NCBI RefSeq assembly: GCF_016862435.1
Contig: NZ_BOMY01000028.1
Span: 62,001-126,000 of the forward strand
Direction: 5' to 3'
Source: Paractinoplanes tereljensis
GTDB taxonomy: Bacteria > Actinomycetota > Actinomycetes > Mycobacteriales > Micromonosporaceae
DNA length: 64,000 bases
Shown here: positions 17,767-26,712 of the stretch, piece after piece
How positions within the stretch are numbered: position 1 is the first letter of the stretch
Layout: every line of letters starts with the position of its first letter
Translations under genes and position numbers: made by a program
The notes under the pieces: model-generated
What the model was told of the DNA's origin: nothing
Seen by the model: only the letters and a program-made list of their open reading frames with translations
The model's database searches: none

Positions 17767-18798
17767 TCAGGCCGAGGCTCGCCAGACGATCGGGGAGGGG
17801 AGCAGGAGGCCCTGCTGGGGGATCTGCTCGCCGCGCAGGCGCCGCAGGACCATGTCGGCGGCGTGGGCGCCGATGTCGTCGGCCGGCTGGTGGACGGTGG
17901 AGAGGTTCGGGCGGGTGCGGGTGGCCCACGAGCTGTCGTCGAAGCCGACGATGCCCACGTCGTCGGGGACGCTGCGGCCCGCCTCGCGAAGCGCTTCGAT
18001 GGCGCCGGCCGCCACCGCGTCGGACGCCGCGAAGACGCCGTCGATGGTGGGGTCGCGCTCCAGGAGCGTACGCATCCCTTTGGCGCCGCAGGCGAAGTCG
18101 TACAGCGGGACCTCGGCCACCAGGCTCTCGTCGAACAGCGGGCCGAGGGCCTGCCGGAAGCCGGTCAGGCGGTCGGCGCCGGAGTCGCGGTCGACGGCCG
18201 CGGCGATCATGCCGACCCGGCGGCGGCCGGTCGACAGCAGGCGGCGGGTGATCTCCTCGGCCGAGGCGAGATTGTCTATTCCGACGTAGGGAATGTCGGG
18301 GTGCAGGTCGCGCGGGTGGCCGACGAACGCGGCCGGCAGGTTGAGGCTGCCGACCACCTGGATGATCGGGTCGTGGCTCTTGGCCGAGACGATGATCGCG
18401 CCGTCGACGAAGCCACCAGAGAGGTATCGGGTGATCCGGGCCGTGTCGCGTTCGGAGTCGACCACCAGATTGACCATCTGGTAATCGGCGGCGGACAGCG
18501 TGGAGTTGGCACCCAGCATGATGCCGCCGATGTTGGGGTCCTCCAGGAACAGTGAGTGCGGCTCCAGCACGATGAAACCCACGGCCTGGGAACGCTGCAT
18601 CACGAGGTTGCGCGCCGCGGTGTTCGGCACGTAACCGACCTCGCGGATGGCGCGCTCGATGGCGGCCCGGGCCGTCGCCGACACGTAGCCGCCGTTGAGC
18701 ACACGGCTCACCGTGCCCCGGGAAACCCCGGCGGCGGCGGCGATGTCGTGCACGGTGGCCCTTTTGCCGGTCTTGTTCGGCAGTCCTGGCGAACTCAC
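17767..18798 (-). CDS. LacI-family repressor of the galactoside cluster
   Basis: The 343-residue protein begins with the LacI helix-turn-helix (VHDIAAAAGVSRGTVSRVLN) and the hinge region YVPNTAARNLVMQRSQAVGF, followed by a periplasmic-binding-protein-like sensor ending in a normal C-terminus. The GTG start is the only one that keeps the full DNA-binding domain; the ATG just upstream is in a frame that stops at once. It is divergent from the GH42 gene across 131 bases that hold two 14-bp palindromes of the TGTGnACGTnCACA type, as expected for LacI-family targets. It most likely represses both itself and the galactosidase operon until a galactoside enters. Confidence 0.93.
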   Translation of the reverse strand: MSSPGLPNKTGKRATVHDIAAAAGVSRGTVSRVLNGGYVSATARAAIERAIREVGYVPNTAARNLVMQRSQAVGFIVLEPHSLFLEDPNIGGIMLGANSTLSAADYQMVNLVVDSERDTARITRYLSGGFVDGAIIVSAKSHDPIIQVVGSLNLPAAFVGHPRDLHPDIPYVGIDNLASAEEITRRLLSTGRRRVGMIAAAVDRDSGADRLTGFRQALGPLFDESLVAEVPLYDFACGAKGMRTLLERDPTIDGVFAASDAVAAGAIEALREAGRSVPDDVGIVGFDDSSWATRTRPNLSTVHQPADDIGAHAADMVLRRLRGEQIPQQGLLLPSPIVWRASA

Positions 18799-18822
18799 GT
18801 CATGACTTTATCTTTTTGCGTC

Positions 18823-18851
18823 TTGACGCTGGTCAGCGGCAATCCTACTGT
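18823..18851 (+). promoter_or_regulatory. Sigma-70-like promoter of the galactosidase operon
   Basis: TTGACG and TACTGT hexamers are separated by exactly 17 bases. The first LacI operator begins on the last bases of the -10 element, so a bound repressor would block RNA polymerase. The assignment rests on sequence match and position. Confidence 0.75.
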
Positions 18852-18865
18852 GTGCACGTTCACAC
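18850..18865. promoter_or_regulatory. LacI-family operator 1
   Basis: GTGTGCACGTTCACAC is a 16-bp palindrome with one mismatched pair and the central ACGT typical of LacI-family sites. It overlaps the -10 element and the expected transcription start of the galactosidase operon. Confidence 0.85.
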
Positions 18866-18897
18866 ATCTGACCTGCGGAATTTTCCGGCCGGAAATG

Positions 18898-18911
18898 TGT
18901 GCACGTGCACA
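18898..18911. promoter_or_regulatory. LacI-family operator 2
   Basis: TGTGCACGTGCACA is a perfect 14-bp palindrome. Its centre is 47 bases from that of operator 1, and it ends just before the AAAGGAGAG ribosome site of the GH42 gene. Two sites this far apart on a promoter suggest cooperative repression, which is inference. Confidence 0.85.
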
Positions 18912-18929
18912 GGTAAAGGAGAGACGCCC

Positions 18930-20894
18930 GTGATCACCCTGGGCTGCGATTACAACCCGGAGCAGTGGCCGGCCGAGGTCTGGGCCGAGGACGTCGCTTT
19001 GATGCGGGCCGCCGGAATCAACCTGGTGGCCATCAATATCTTCGGCTGGTCGGACCTCGAGCCGCGCGCCGGTGAGTACGACTTCAAGCAGCTCGACCGC
19101 ATCATCGAACTACTGCACCAGAACGGCATCCGGATCAACCTGGGCACCGCCACCGCGTCCCCGCCGCCGTGGCTGGCCAGCCGCCACCCGGAGATCCTGC
19201 CGATGGCGGCCGACGGCACCCGGCGTTACCCGGGCGGCCGGCAGGCCTGGTGCCCGAGCTCGCCGGTCTTCCGCGAGCGGGCCTTCGCCCTGGTCGAGCA
19301 GGTGGCCCAGCGGTACGGCCAGCACCCGGCCGTGGCCCTCTGGCACGTCTCGAACGAACTCGGCTGTCACAATGCGCTCTGCTACTGCGACGCCAGCGCC
19401 GAGCGTTTCCGTGAGTGGCTCACCGACCGCTACCAGACGGTCGAGGCCCTCAACGCCGCGTGGGGCACCTCGTTCTGGAGCCAGCGGTACGGCGCGTGGG
19501 ACGAGGTGCTGCCGCCGCGGGCCGCGCTGTCGCTGCGCAACCCGGCCCAGATGCTCGACTTCCAGCGCTTCTCCTCGGACGAGTTGCTCGGCTATTACGA
19601 GGCCGAGGCCGCCATCATCAAAAAGCAGAGCTCTATACCAGTCACCACGAACTTCATGGTCACCGCGCACATCCGCAACATGGACTACTGGCGCTGGGCG
19701 CCGCGGATGGACGTCATCGCCAACGACCACTACCTCGACCACCGCCTCGGGCACCCGGCCACCGAGCTGAGCTTCGCCGCCGACCTGACCCGCGGCCTGG
19801 CCGGCGGGAAGCCGTGGATGCTGATGGAGCAGTCCACCGGCGCGGTCAACTGGCAACCGGTCAACCTGACCAAGGCGCCGGGCGAGATGCTCCGCAACAC
19901 GCTCACCCACGTGGCCCGGGGTGCCGACTCGATCTGCTTCTTCCAGTGGCGGGCCTCGGCCCAGGGCAGCGAGAAGTTCCACTCGGCGATGCTGCCGCAC
20001 GCGGGCACCGAGACAGAGCAGTGGCGCGAGGTCCTCGACCTGTCGTACTCGTTGCGCCGGCTGGCCGAGGTGGCCGGTTCCACCGTCGAGACCGACACCG
20101 CGGTCATCTTCAGCTGGGAATCCTGGTGGGCGGTCGAGCAGGAGGGCCGTCCGTCGTCGGCGGTGAACTACCTGGAGCAGGTGCACTCGGCGTACCGGGG
20201 GCTGCGCGAACTGGGCGTGACCGCCGACGTGATCAGCCCGGACGGTGACCTCAGCAAGTACCGCTTCGTGGTCATCCCCTGCCTCTACCTGGTCTCCGAT
20301 GCGCAAGCCAAGGCGATCAAGGACTTCGTCGACAACGGCGGCCACGTGCTGGTCACCTTCTTCAGCGGAATCGCCGACGGCGACGACCGGATTCGGCTCG
20401 GCGGTTACCCCGGTGCGTTCCGCGACCTGCTCGGCGTGAGCGTCGAGGAGTTCGCGCCGCTCTCCCCGGACACCACGGTGACGCTCGACAACGGCGGAGA
20501 GGCCGGCCTGTGGGCGGAGCGGCTGCGCACGACCACCGCCGAGGTCTGGGCCAGTTACATCGACGGCCCGCTGCCCGGCGTCCCGGCCATCACCCGCAAC
20601 GGCAACGCCTGGTACGTGGCGACCGCGCTGGACCGGCCGGCGATGCGCGCGGTGCTGCGCGAGGCCACGCAAAAGGCCGGCGTGCAAAACCAGGGCCCGG
20701 AGAACGACGGGTCCATCGAGGTGGTCCGACGAAGGACCACCGACCAGACGTACGCCTTCGTGATCAACCACGGGGCGAGCGAGATCGAGTACGCGGTCGC
20801 GGGCAGCGACCTGATCAGCGGCGAGAACGTGCGTGGCCGGCTCCGGGTGCCGCCCGGTGGCGTACGCGTCGTCCGTGAGGAGGTCCAGCCGTGA
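18930..20894 (+). CDS. GH42 beta-galactosidase
   Basis: This cytoplasmic enzyme hydrolyses beta-galactosides. The 654 residues are a full-length GH42: ITLGCDYNPEQWP at the start of the TIM barrel, the acid/base Glu143 in WHVSNELG, the nucleophile Glu300 in MLMEQSTGAVNWQP, then the trimerisation and small C-terminal domains. There is no signal peptide, so the substrate must be imported first. The GTG start is fixed by AAAGGAGAG nine bases upstream. The stop overlaps the first permease by four bases (GTGA), so enzyme and transporter are made together under LacI control. Lactose, galacto-oligosaccharides and arabinogalactan fragments are all possible substrates. Confidence 0.95.
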   Translation: MITLGCDYNPEQWPAEVWAEDVALMRAAGINLVAINIFGWSDLEPRAGEYDFKQLDRIIELLHQNGIRINLGTATASPPPWLASRHPEILPMAADGTRRYPGGRQAWCPSSPVFRERAFALVEQVAQRYGQHPAVALWHVSNELGCHNALCYCDASAERFREWLTDRYQTVEALNAAWGTSFWSQRYGAWDEVLPPRAALSLRNPAQMLDFQRFSSDELLGYYEAEAAIIKKQSSIPVTTNFMVTAHIRNMDYWRWAPRMDVIANDHYLDHRLGHPATELSFAADLTRGLAGGKPWMLMEQSTGAVNWQPVNLTKAPGEMLRNTLTHVARGADSICFFQWRASAQGSEKFHSAMLPHAGTETEQWREVLDLSYSLRRLAEVAGSTVETDTAVIFSWESWWAVEQEGRPSSAVNYLEQVHSAYRGLRELGVTADVISPDGDLSKYRFVVIPCLYLVSDAQAKAIKDFVDNGGHVLVTFFSGIADGDDRIRLGGYPGAFRDLLGVSVEEFAPLSPDTTVTLDNGGEAGLWAERLRTTTAEVWASYIDGPLPGVPAITRNGNAWYVATALDRPAMRAVLREATQKAGVQNQGPENDGSIEVVRRRTTDQTYAFVINHGASEIEYAVAGSDLISGENVRGRLRVPPGGVRVVREEVQP

Positions 20895-21754
20895 AGCGCC
20901 ATGCCAGCGCGATTTTCTTCTTCGTCACGCCGTTCGGCGTACTGTTCGCGCTCTTCTATCTGATTCCGATCTTCTACGCCGTGTGGCAGTCGCTCTACAC
21001 GGTGAAGCGCACCGGAACGTTCGGCCCGGCCACCGATGTCTTCGGCGGTTTCGTGCAGTACCGCGAGGTCTTCACCAACGGGCCGTTCTGGGAGTCCATC
21101 GAGCGGGTGTTCCTGTTCGGCATCGTGCAGGTGCCGGTCATGCTCGGGCTGGCGCTGTTCCTGGCGCTGCTGCTCGACTCCGGCCTGGTGAAGGGCAAGG
21201 GCTTCTTCCGGCTCGCGTTCTTCCTGCCGTACGCGGTGCCCGGGGTGGTCGCCGCGATCATGTGGGGCTACCTGTACTCGCCCAACCTGTCGCCGTTCAC
21301 CGCGGTGACCGCCAGCGCCGATCTGCTCTCCCCGAGCTTCGTGCTCTGGGCCATGGCGAACGTCGTGACCTGGGTCTACATCGGCTACAACATGCTGATC
21401 ATCTACTCGGCGCTGCTCGCGGTGCCGACCGAGATCTACGAGGCCGCCAAGATCGACGGCGCCGGGGTCTTCCGGACCGCGTGGTCCATCAAGATCCCGA
21501 TGGTGCTGCCGGCGATCGTGCTGACCACGGTGTTCTCCATCATCGGCACGCTCCAGTTGCTCGCCGAGCCGCAGGTCTTCCGCAGCTTCAGCTCCGCGGT
21601 GTCCAGCACGTACACGCCGAACCTGACCGTGCTGTCCACCTCGGCCGTGCCCAACTTCCACCTGGCCGCCGCGTTCTCGGTGGTCCTGGCGCTGGCCACG
21701 TTCATCCTCTCGTTCGCGTTCCTCAAGTTCACCCAGCGCAAGGGAGTGCAGTGA
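20891..21754 (+). CDS. Carbohydrate ABC transporter permease (MalF type)
   Basis: The 287-residue protein has six predicted membrane helices and the EAA loop EIYEAAKIDGAGVFRTAW that docks on the ATPase. It is the first of two permeases for the galactoside importer. The GTG start overlaps the GH42 stop and its own stop overlaps the next ATG. No ATPase gene follows, so a shared MsiK-like ATPase encoded elsewhere must drive it, as is usual in actinomycetes. Confidence 0.93.
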   Translation: MKRHASAIFFFVTPFGVLFALFYLIPIFYAVWQSLYTVKRTGTFGPATDVFGGFVQYREVFTNGPFWESIERVFLFGIVQVPVMLGLALFLALLLDSGLVKGKGFFRLAFFLPYAVPGVVAAIMWGYLYSPNLSPFTAVTASADLLSPSFVLWAMANVVTWVYIGYNMLIIYSALLAVPTEIYEAAKIDGAGVFRTAWSIKIPMVLPAIVLTTVFSIIGTLQLLAEPQVFRSFSSAVSSTYTPNLTVLSTSAVPNFHLAAAFSVVLALATFILSFAFLKFTQRKGVQ

Positions 21755-22593
21755 TGGCTGCCTTCAAGCTGCCGAAGTACGGCGCCATGCTCGTGATGGC
21801 CGTCTTCACGCTCTACTTCCTGACCCCGCTGTGGTGGCTGTTCGTCGCCTCCGGCAAGAAGGACGGGCAGGTCACCGAGGGAAGCCCGCTGTTGCCGGAC
21901 CACTTCTCGCTCGGCGAGAACCTGTCCCAGCTGTTCCGCTACAACGACGGGATCTTCCTGCGCTGGATGGCGAACTCGATCGCCTACACCGTCGGGGCGG
22001 CGCTGCTCGGCACCCTGCTGGCCGGCATGTGCGGCTACGCCCTGGCCAAGTACGTGTTCCGCGGCCGGGAACTGATCTTCAACATCGTGCTCGGCGGCGT
22101 GCTGGTGCCGGCGACCGCGCTGGCCCTGCCGCTGTTCCTGATGTTCAGCAAGGTCGAGCTGGCCAACACCTTCTGGGCGGTCTTCCTGCCCAGCCTGGTG
22201 AACCCGTTCGGCGTGTACCTCGGCCGGATCTACGCCGCGGCCAGCGTTCCCGACGAATTGCTGGAAGCGGCCCGGATCGACGGCTCCGGCGAGGTTCGGA
22301 CCTTCTTCACCCTGTCCACGCGTCTCATGGCGCCCGCCTTCGTGACGATCTTCCTGTTCCATTTCGTCGCGGTGTGGAACAACTTCATGCTCCCGCTGAT
22401 CATGCTCGGCAATGAGCGGTTGTTCCCGGTGACTCTCGGTCTCTATTCCTGGAACACCCAGGTCAACCAGCATCCGGAGCTGCGCGCCCTGGTTCTTGTC
22501 GGAGCGTTTGTGTCAATCGTTCCGATGGTTATCGCATTTCTCTCACTACAGCGCTTCTGGCGCAGCGGCCTTGGTGCCGGATCCATCAAGTAA
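21754..22593 (+). CDS. Carbohydrate ABC transporter permease (MalG type)
   Basis: This second permease of the galactoside importer has 279 residues, six predicted membrane helices, and the EAA loop ELLEAARIDGSGEVRTFF. Its ATG lies inside TGATG with the stop of the partner permease, a sign of coupled translation. The binding-protein gene follows 27 bases later. The order permease-permease-binding protein is less common than binding protein first. Confidence 0.93.
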   Translation: MAAFKLPKYGAMLVMAVFTLYFLTPLWWLFVASGKKDGQVTEGSPLLPDHFSLGENLSQLFRYNDGIFLRWMANSIAYTVGAALLGTLLAGMCGYALAKYVFRGRELIFNIVLGGVLVPATALALPLFLMFSKVELANTFWAVFLPSLVNPFGVYLGRIYAAASVPDELLEAARIDGSGEVRTFFTLSTRLMAPAFVTIFLFHFVAVWNNFMLPLIMLGNERLFPVTLGLYSWNTQVNQHPELRALVLVGAFVSIVPMVIAFLSLQRFWRSGLGAGSIK

Positions 22594-22620
22594 AAAAGTA
22601 ATGAAATCCCGGGAGGGAAA

Positions 22621-23952
22621 ATGCGCTTTCGCGCTCGCTCCATCGCGATTCTGCTTCTGTCCACTCTTTCGATAACCGCCTGTTCCTCCGGCGGGGACGA
22701 CGATGCCGCTACCACCACCGGTACGGCCTCCTGCGCTCCCTCCAGCGGCCCGGTCACGCTGACCTACACGACCTGGATCCCGAACATCGAGAAGGTCGTC
22801 GACGTCTGGAACAAGGCGAACCCCGACATCCAGGTCAAGGTGCAGACCGGCCCGAACGGCAACGGCGGCACCTACGCCAACTTCTTCAACCAGCTCAAGG
22901 CCGGCAACGCGCCCGACCTCGGCCACATCGAGTACGACGCGCTGCCCAGCTTCCGGGTGCAGGACGGCCTGACCGACCTCGGCAGCTGCGACATCGTCGC
23001 CCAGTCGCAGAGCAAGTTCATCGACTGGACCTGGAACCAGGTCAGCTTCGGCGAGCAGGGCCACGTGTACGGCATCCCGCAGGACGCCGGCCCGATGGCG
23101 CTGTTCTACCGCAAGGACCTGTTCGAGAAGAACAACATCCCGGTCCCGACGACCTGGGACGAGTACGCGGCGGCGGCCGAGAAGGTGAAGGCCGCGGGCG
23201 GTTACATCACCAACTTCTCGCAGAGCGACATCAACCAGTTCGCCGGCCTGGCCTGGCAGGCGGGCGCCCACTGGTTCGGCAACGACGGCACCAACTGGAC
23301 CGTCAGCATGACCGACGACGCCACCAAGAAGGTCGCCGACTACTGGCAGGGCCTGATCGACAAGAAGCTGGTCTCCTCGGTCCCGCCGTGGACCCCGGAG
23401 TGGGACAACGCCTACAACTCCAGCAGCGCGTGGACCTGGGTCTCCGCGGTGTGGGGCGCCAACTCGATCGCCAGCGGCGCGCCGAAGACCTCCGGCAAGT
23501 GGGCGGTTGCCCCGATGCCGCAGTGGACCGCGGGCGACAAGGTCGCCGGTAACTGGGGTGGCTCGTCCACCGCCGTCTTCAAGACCTCGAAGCACCCGTA
23601 CGAGGCCGCGAAGTTCGCGCTCTGGCTGAACACCTCCACCGAGGCGCTTACGCTGCTGAACAAGGAGGCCAACCTGTACCCGGCCACCAAGGAAGGCGCT
23701 TCGCTGCCGGCCCTGAAGGAGGGCGTTGACTTCTACGGCGGCCAGAAGATCTACGACGTCTTCGCGGAGGCCTCCACCGAGGTGAAGGCCGACTTCACCT
23801 GGGGACCGACGATGACCCAGACGTACGCCGACGCCTCGGACGGCTTCAAGAAGGCGGTCACCGGCCAGGGCACGCTCACCCAGGCCCTGACCGACGCCCA
23901 GTCGAAGACCATCTCGACGCTGAAGTCGCAGTCCATCCCGGTCAAGGAATAG
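22621..23952 (+). CDS. Sugar-binding lipoprotein of galactoside ABC importer
   Basis: The 443-residue protein has a lipoprotein signal peptide ending in the lipobox LSITAC (Cys21) and an acidic linker, then a family 1 extracellular solute-binding fold (LTYTTWIPNIEKVVDVWN near the start, IPQDAGPMALFYRKDLFEK in the middle). It should be anchored outside the membrane and deliver oligosaccharides to the two permeases just upstream. GGGAGGG lies directly before the ATG. The substrate is inferred from the flanking beta- and alpha-galactosidase genes; family 1 binding proteins are hard to assign by sequence. A strong hairpin follows. Confidence 0.92.
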   Translation: MRFRARSIAILLLSTLSITACSSGGDDDAATTTGTASCAPSSGPVTLTYTTWIPNIEKVVDVWNKANPDIQVKVQTGPNGNGGTYANFFNQLKAGNAPDLGHIEYDALPSFRVQDGLTDLGSCDIVAQSQSKFIDWTWNQVSFGEQGHVYGIPQDAGPMALFYRKDLFEKNNIPVPTTWDEYAAAAEKVKAAGGYITNFSQSDINQFAGLAWQAGAHWFGNDGTNWTVSMTDDATKKVADYWQGLIDKKLVSSVPPWTPEWDNAYNSSSAWTWVSAVWGANSIASGAPKTSGKWAVAPMPQWTAGDKVAGNWGGSSTAVFKTSKHPYEAAKFALWLNTSTEALTLLNKEANLYPATKEGASLPALKEGVDFYGGQKIYDVFAEASTEVKADFTWGPTMTQTYADASDGFKKAVTGQGTLTQALTDAQSKTISTLKSQSIPVKE

Positions 23953-23959
23953 ATCTAGG

Positions 23960-23985
23960 GGGCCGGCCCGGAACCGGGCCGGCCC
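23960..23985 (+). terminator. GC-rich hairpin between binding-protein and GH36 genes
   Basis: GGGCCGGCCC and its complement form a strong stem around a GGAACC centre, followed by ATTCTT. It probably ends or stabilises the binding-protein message while allowing some read-through into the alpha-galactosidase gene. Confidence 0.7.
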
Positions 23986-24005
23986 ATTCTTACTGGAGTT
24001 CCGTT

Positions 24006-26069
24006 TTGTCGCTCATCGAGTCGTCCCCGGACGGCGTCACCATCGCCCTGCACACCGCGAACACCACCTATGCGGTGCGACTGGACGAGAGAACCGTCCG
24101 CCCGATCCACTGGGGGCCGCGGATCAGTGCCGCCGAGGCCGCCGAGATCCCGGCCTGGGACTCGCCCTACCAGGACACCTTCGAGGGGTGGCTGGACGGG
24201 GCCGAGGACTTCCCGGTGGGCGGCGGCGCCATGTTCGGGCCGGCCGCGTTGTCGTTCGACGGCGGCGACCTGCACGTGGCCGGGCACGAGATCCGCGGGG
24301 ACGAGCTGATCGTCCGGCTCCGCGGTGCCCTGGAGGCCGACCTGCACTACCGGGTGCGACCGGATACCGACGTCATCGAGCGCTGGTCGGTGGTTCGAGC
24401 CGGCCACGAGGTCGTGCTCACCGATCACGCGGCCGCGGTCTGGTGCGTTCCGGTCCGCGACGACTACCGCCTCACCCACGTCACCGGCGGCTGGGTCCGC
24501 GAGGGCAGGTTGCACCGGGTCGAGGTGCCGGAGGCCGAGACCACCCTGATCAGCCGGCGCGGCGTCACCAGCCACGCCACCAACCCGTGGGTGATGCTCG
24601 ACGACGGCACCGCCACCGAGGAGTCCGGCGAGGTCTGGACGGCGGCGCTCGCCTTCAGCGGCTCGTGGCGCATCACGGTGTCCCGTACCTCGGCCGGTCG
24701 TTGTTCGGTCCTCGGCGCCGCCGGCCACGACCGCACCGTCACCCGCCTGCTCCCCGGGGAGCAGGCCGTCTCGCCGATCTTCGCCGCGCTCTACACCGGC
24801 GACGGTTTCGGCGCGGCCAGCCGCGCCTGGCACGACTACCAGGCCAAATACGTCCTGCGGCACGCCGGCGAGCTGCGGCCGGTGCTCTACAACTCGTGGG
24901 AGGCCACCTCCTTCGACGTCTCCGACGAGGGGCAGCGGGCCCTCGCCGAACGCGCCGCCAAGCTGGGCGTCGAACTGTTCGTGGTCGACGACGGCTGGTT
25001 CGGCGCGCGCACCAGCGACCGGGCCGGGCTCGGCGACTGGTTCCCCAACCCGCACCGCTTTCCGGACGGCCTGCGGCCGCTCGCTGATCACATCCGGTCG
25101 CTCGGCATGGACTTCGGACTGTGGGTCGAGCCCGAGATGGTCAACCCGGACAGCGATCTGTACCGCGCGCACCCCGACTGGACCCTGCACCAACCCGGGG
25201 TGCGCGCCACCGAGCTGCGCAACCAGCTGGTCCTCGACTTCACCCGGCCCGACGTCCGGGACTGGGCGTTCGCCACGCTGGACCGGATCATCCGGGAGAC
25301 CGGCCTGTCCTTCCTCAAGTGGGACTTCAACCGGTCCTTCACCCAGGCCCGGCCGCAGTCGGCGATCGGGCACGCGCAAGGCGTCTATGCCGTCATAGAT
25401 CAACTTCGGACAACCCATCCCGGTGTACGGGTGGAAGCCTGCGCCGGCGGCGGGGGTCGCGTCGACCTCGGAATTCTGGCCCGTACCGATCAGGTGTGGA
25501 CCAGCGACAACACCGACGCGGTGGACCGGCTCGGCATCCAGCACGGATACACCCAGGTGTACGCGCCGGGGACGATGGTCGCCTGGGTCACCGACAGTCC
25601 CAACTCGATCACCGGCCGGCGGGTGCCGCTGCCGTTCCGGTTCCACGTCGCGATGGCCGGGGTGCTCGGGCTCGGCGGCGACCTGACCACCTGGACGCCG
25701 GACGAACTGGACCTGGCCGCCGAGATGGTCGCCCGCTATCGGGAGATCCGGCCGATCGTGCAGCACGGAACGCTGTACCGGTTGCTGCCGCCGGAAGGTT
25801 CACTGTCCGCGTCCCAATACATTTTGGACGGCCGGATCGTTGTCTTCGTGTGGCGTGTTTCCGGCGCCGCGAGGACGGTCCGTGTGCGGCTGCGAGGATT
25901 GGATCCGGCAGTGACCTACCAGGGAGTTTCCGGGGCCGCGCTGATGGCGGCCGGCCTGACCGTGGAGCTGCCGCCGGGCGAGGGCCCGGTGAGCGCGCTC
26001 GTTCAGCTGCAGGCCGACCCGTTGACCGCGCAGTTCTCCGGTCCGGCGGAGCCGGAGAGCTTGAAGTGA
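24006..26069 (+). CDS. GH36 alpha-galactosidase
   Basis: This cytoplasmic enzyme of 687 residues removes alpha-linked galactose from melibiose- or raffinose-type sugars. The GH36 marks are clear: ELFVVDDGWFGAR, WVEPEMVN, the nucleophile Asp440 in KWDFNR, and the acid/base Asp501 in TSDNTDAVDRLG. The start is a rare TTG, chosen because GGAG lies just upstream and the first residues fit the family's N-terminal beta domain. It sits after the ABC importer and a hairpin, so it belongs to the same regulon. Together with GH42 it lets the cell strip both beta- and alpha-linked galactose from imported oligosaccharides. Its last 67 bases overlap a convergent gene. Confidence 0.95.
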   Translation: MSLIESSPDGVTIALHTANTTYAVRLDERTVRPIHWGPRISAAEAAEIPAWDSPYQDTFEGWLDGAEDFPVGGGAMFGPAALSFDGGDLHVAGHEIRGDELIVRLRGALEADLHYRVRPDTDVIERWSVVRAGHEVVLTDHAAAVWCVPVRDDYRLTHVTGGWVREGRLHRVEVPEAETTLISRRGVTSHATNPWVMLDDGTATEESGEVWTAALAFSGSWRITVSRTSAGRCSVLGAAGHDRTVTRLLPGEQAVSPIFAALYTGDGFGAASRAWHDYQAKYVLRHAGELRPVLYNSWEATSFDVSDEGQRALAERAAKLGVELFVVDDGWFGARTSDRAGLGDWFPNPHRFPDGLRPLADHIRSLGMDFGLWVEPEMVNPDSDLYRAHPDWTLHQPGVRATELRNQLVLDFTRPDVRDWAFATLDRIIRETGLSFLKWDFNRSFTQARPQSAIGHAQGVYAVIDQLRTTHPGVRVEACAGGGGRVDLGILARTDQVWTSDNTDAVDRLGIQHGYTQVYAPGTMVAWVTDSPNSITGRRVPLPFRFHVAMAGVLGLGGDLTTWTPDELDLAAEMVARYREIRPIVQHGTLYRLLPPEGSLSASQYILDGRIVVFVWRVSGAARTVRVRLRGLDPAVTYQGVSGAALMAAGLTVELPPGEGPVSALVQLQADPLTAQFSGPAEPESLK

Positions 26070-26617
26070 AACCGCAGCGAACCGGTGGATCCGGCGGCCA
26101 GCGGGACCGAGGACGTCCAGGTGTAGGACGTGCCGCGCTGGACCAGGGTGGGCTGGGGGAGCGACTCGAGCCAGGACGTGACGAGGGCGCCCGGGTAGTT
26201 GAGGGTGACCGTCCAGGACCGTCCGGTGCCGGTGTGGTTCCGCAGCAGCACCTCGCCGATGAACGCGTCGGGGTAGGAGTTGAGGATCCGGTAGGTGCCG
26301 CTGACGGTGACGGCGGCGGGGGCGGTGGTCGGTTGCGGGTCGCTCGTGGGGTCACGGGGCGGCACCGTTTTGGTGGTCTTCTCGAGGGTGGGGCTACCGC
26401 TGTCGGTGGGGGTGCTCGGCAGGAGGCTGACCGGGATCTGCGGCCCGGAGGTGACCCCCGGGAGGGTGAAGGCGGGCTCGGGCGAGAGCAGAGTGCTCGG
26501 CTCGGAACGCCCCGGAACGCTGCGCAGGATGAGGATCGCCATGATTCCGATGACTGACAGAGCGACTATCCACGGCAAAAACCCTTTATAGCCCGATTTT
26601 TCGGCCAACTTATTCAC
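26003..26617 (-). CDS. Membrane-anchored CBM2-like protein
   Basis: The 204-residue protein has a short cytoplasmic start, one membrane segment (FLPWIVALSVIGIMAILIL), a Pro/Thr/Ser-rich linker of about 70 residues, and a C-terminal all-beta domain resembling carbohydrate-binding module family 2 (WTVTLNYPGALVTSWLESLP and a terminal NCAVNGSACS). CBM2 modules bind cellulose or chitin; here the domain would be displayed outside the cell. The GTG start is the best in-frame choice before the membrane segment, but its ribosome site is poor. Its 3' end overlaps the GH36 gene on the other strand. Binding to any polysaccharide is inference. Confidence 0.7.
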   Translation of the reverse strand: MNKLAEKSGYKGFLPWIVALSVIGIMAILILRSVPGRSEPSTLLSPEPAFTLPGVTSGPQIPVSLLPSTPTDSGSPTLEKTTKTVPPRDPTSDPQPTTAPAAVTVSGTYRILNSYPDAFIGEVLLRNHTGTGRSWTVTLNYPGALVTSWLESLPQPTLVQRGTSYTWTSSVPLAAGSTGSLRFHFKLSGSAGPENCAVNGSACS

Positions 26618-26712
26618 ATCCCGGTCATAGCCCGCATCACCGGACGTAAGGCTAGCTATTACCGGGGTCGCTGGAAAGCCCCGAATTTCGACCGTGAAAG
26701 CAATTCCGGAAA

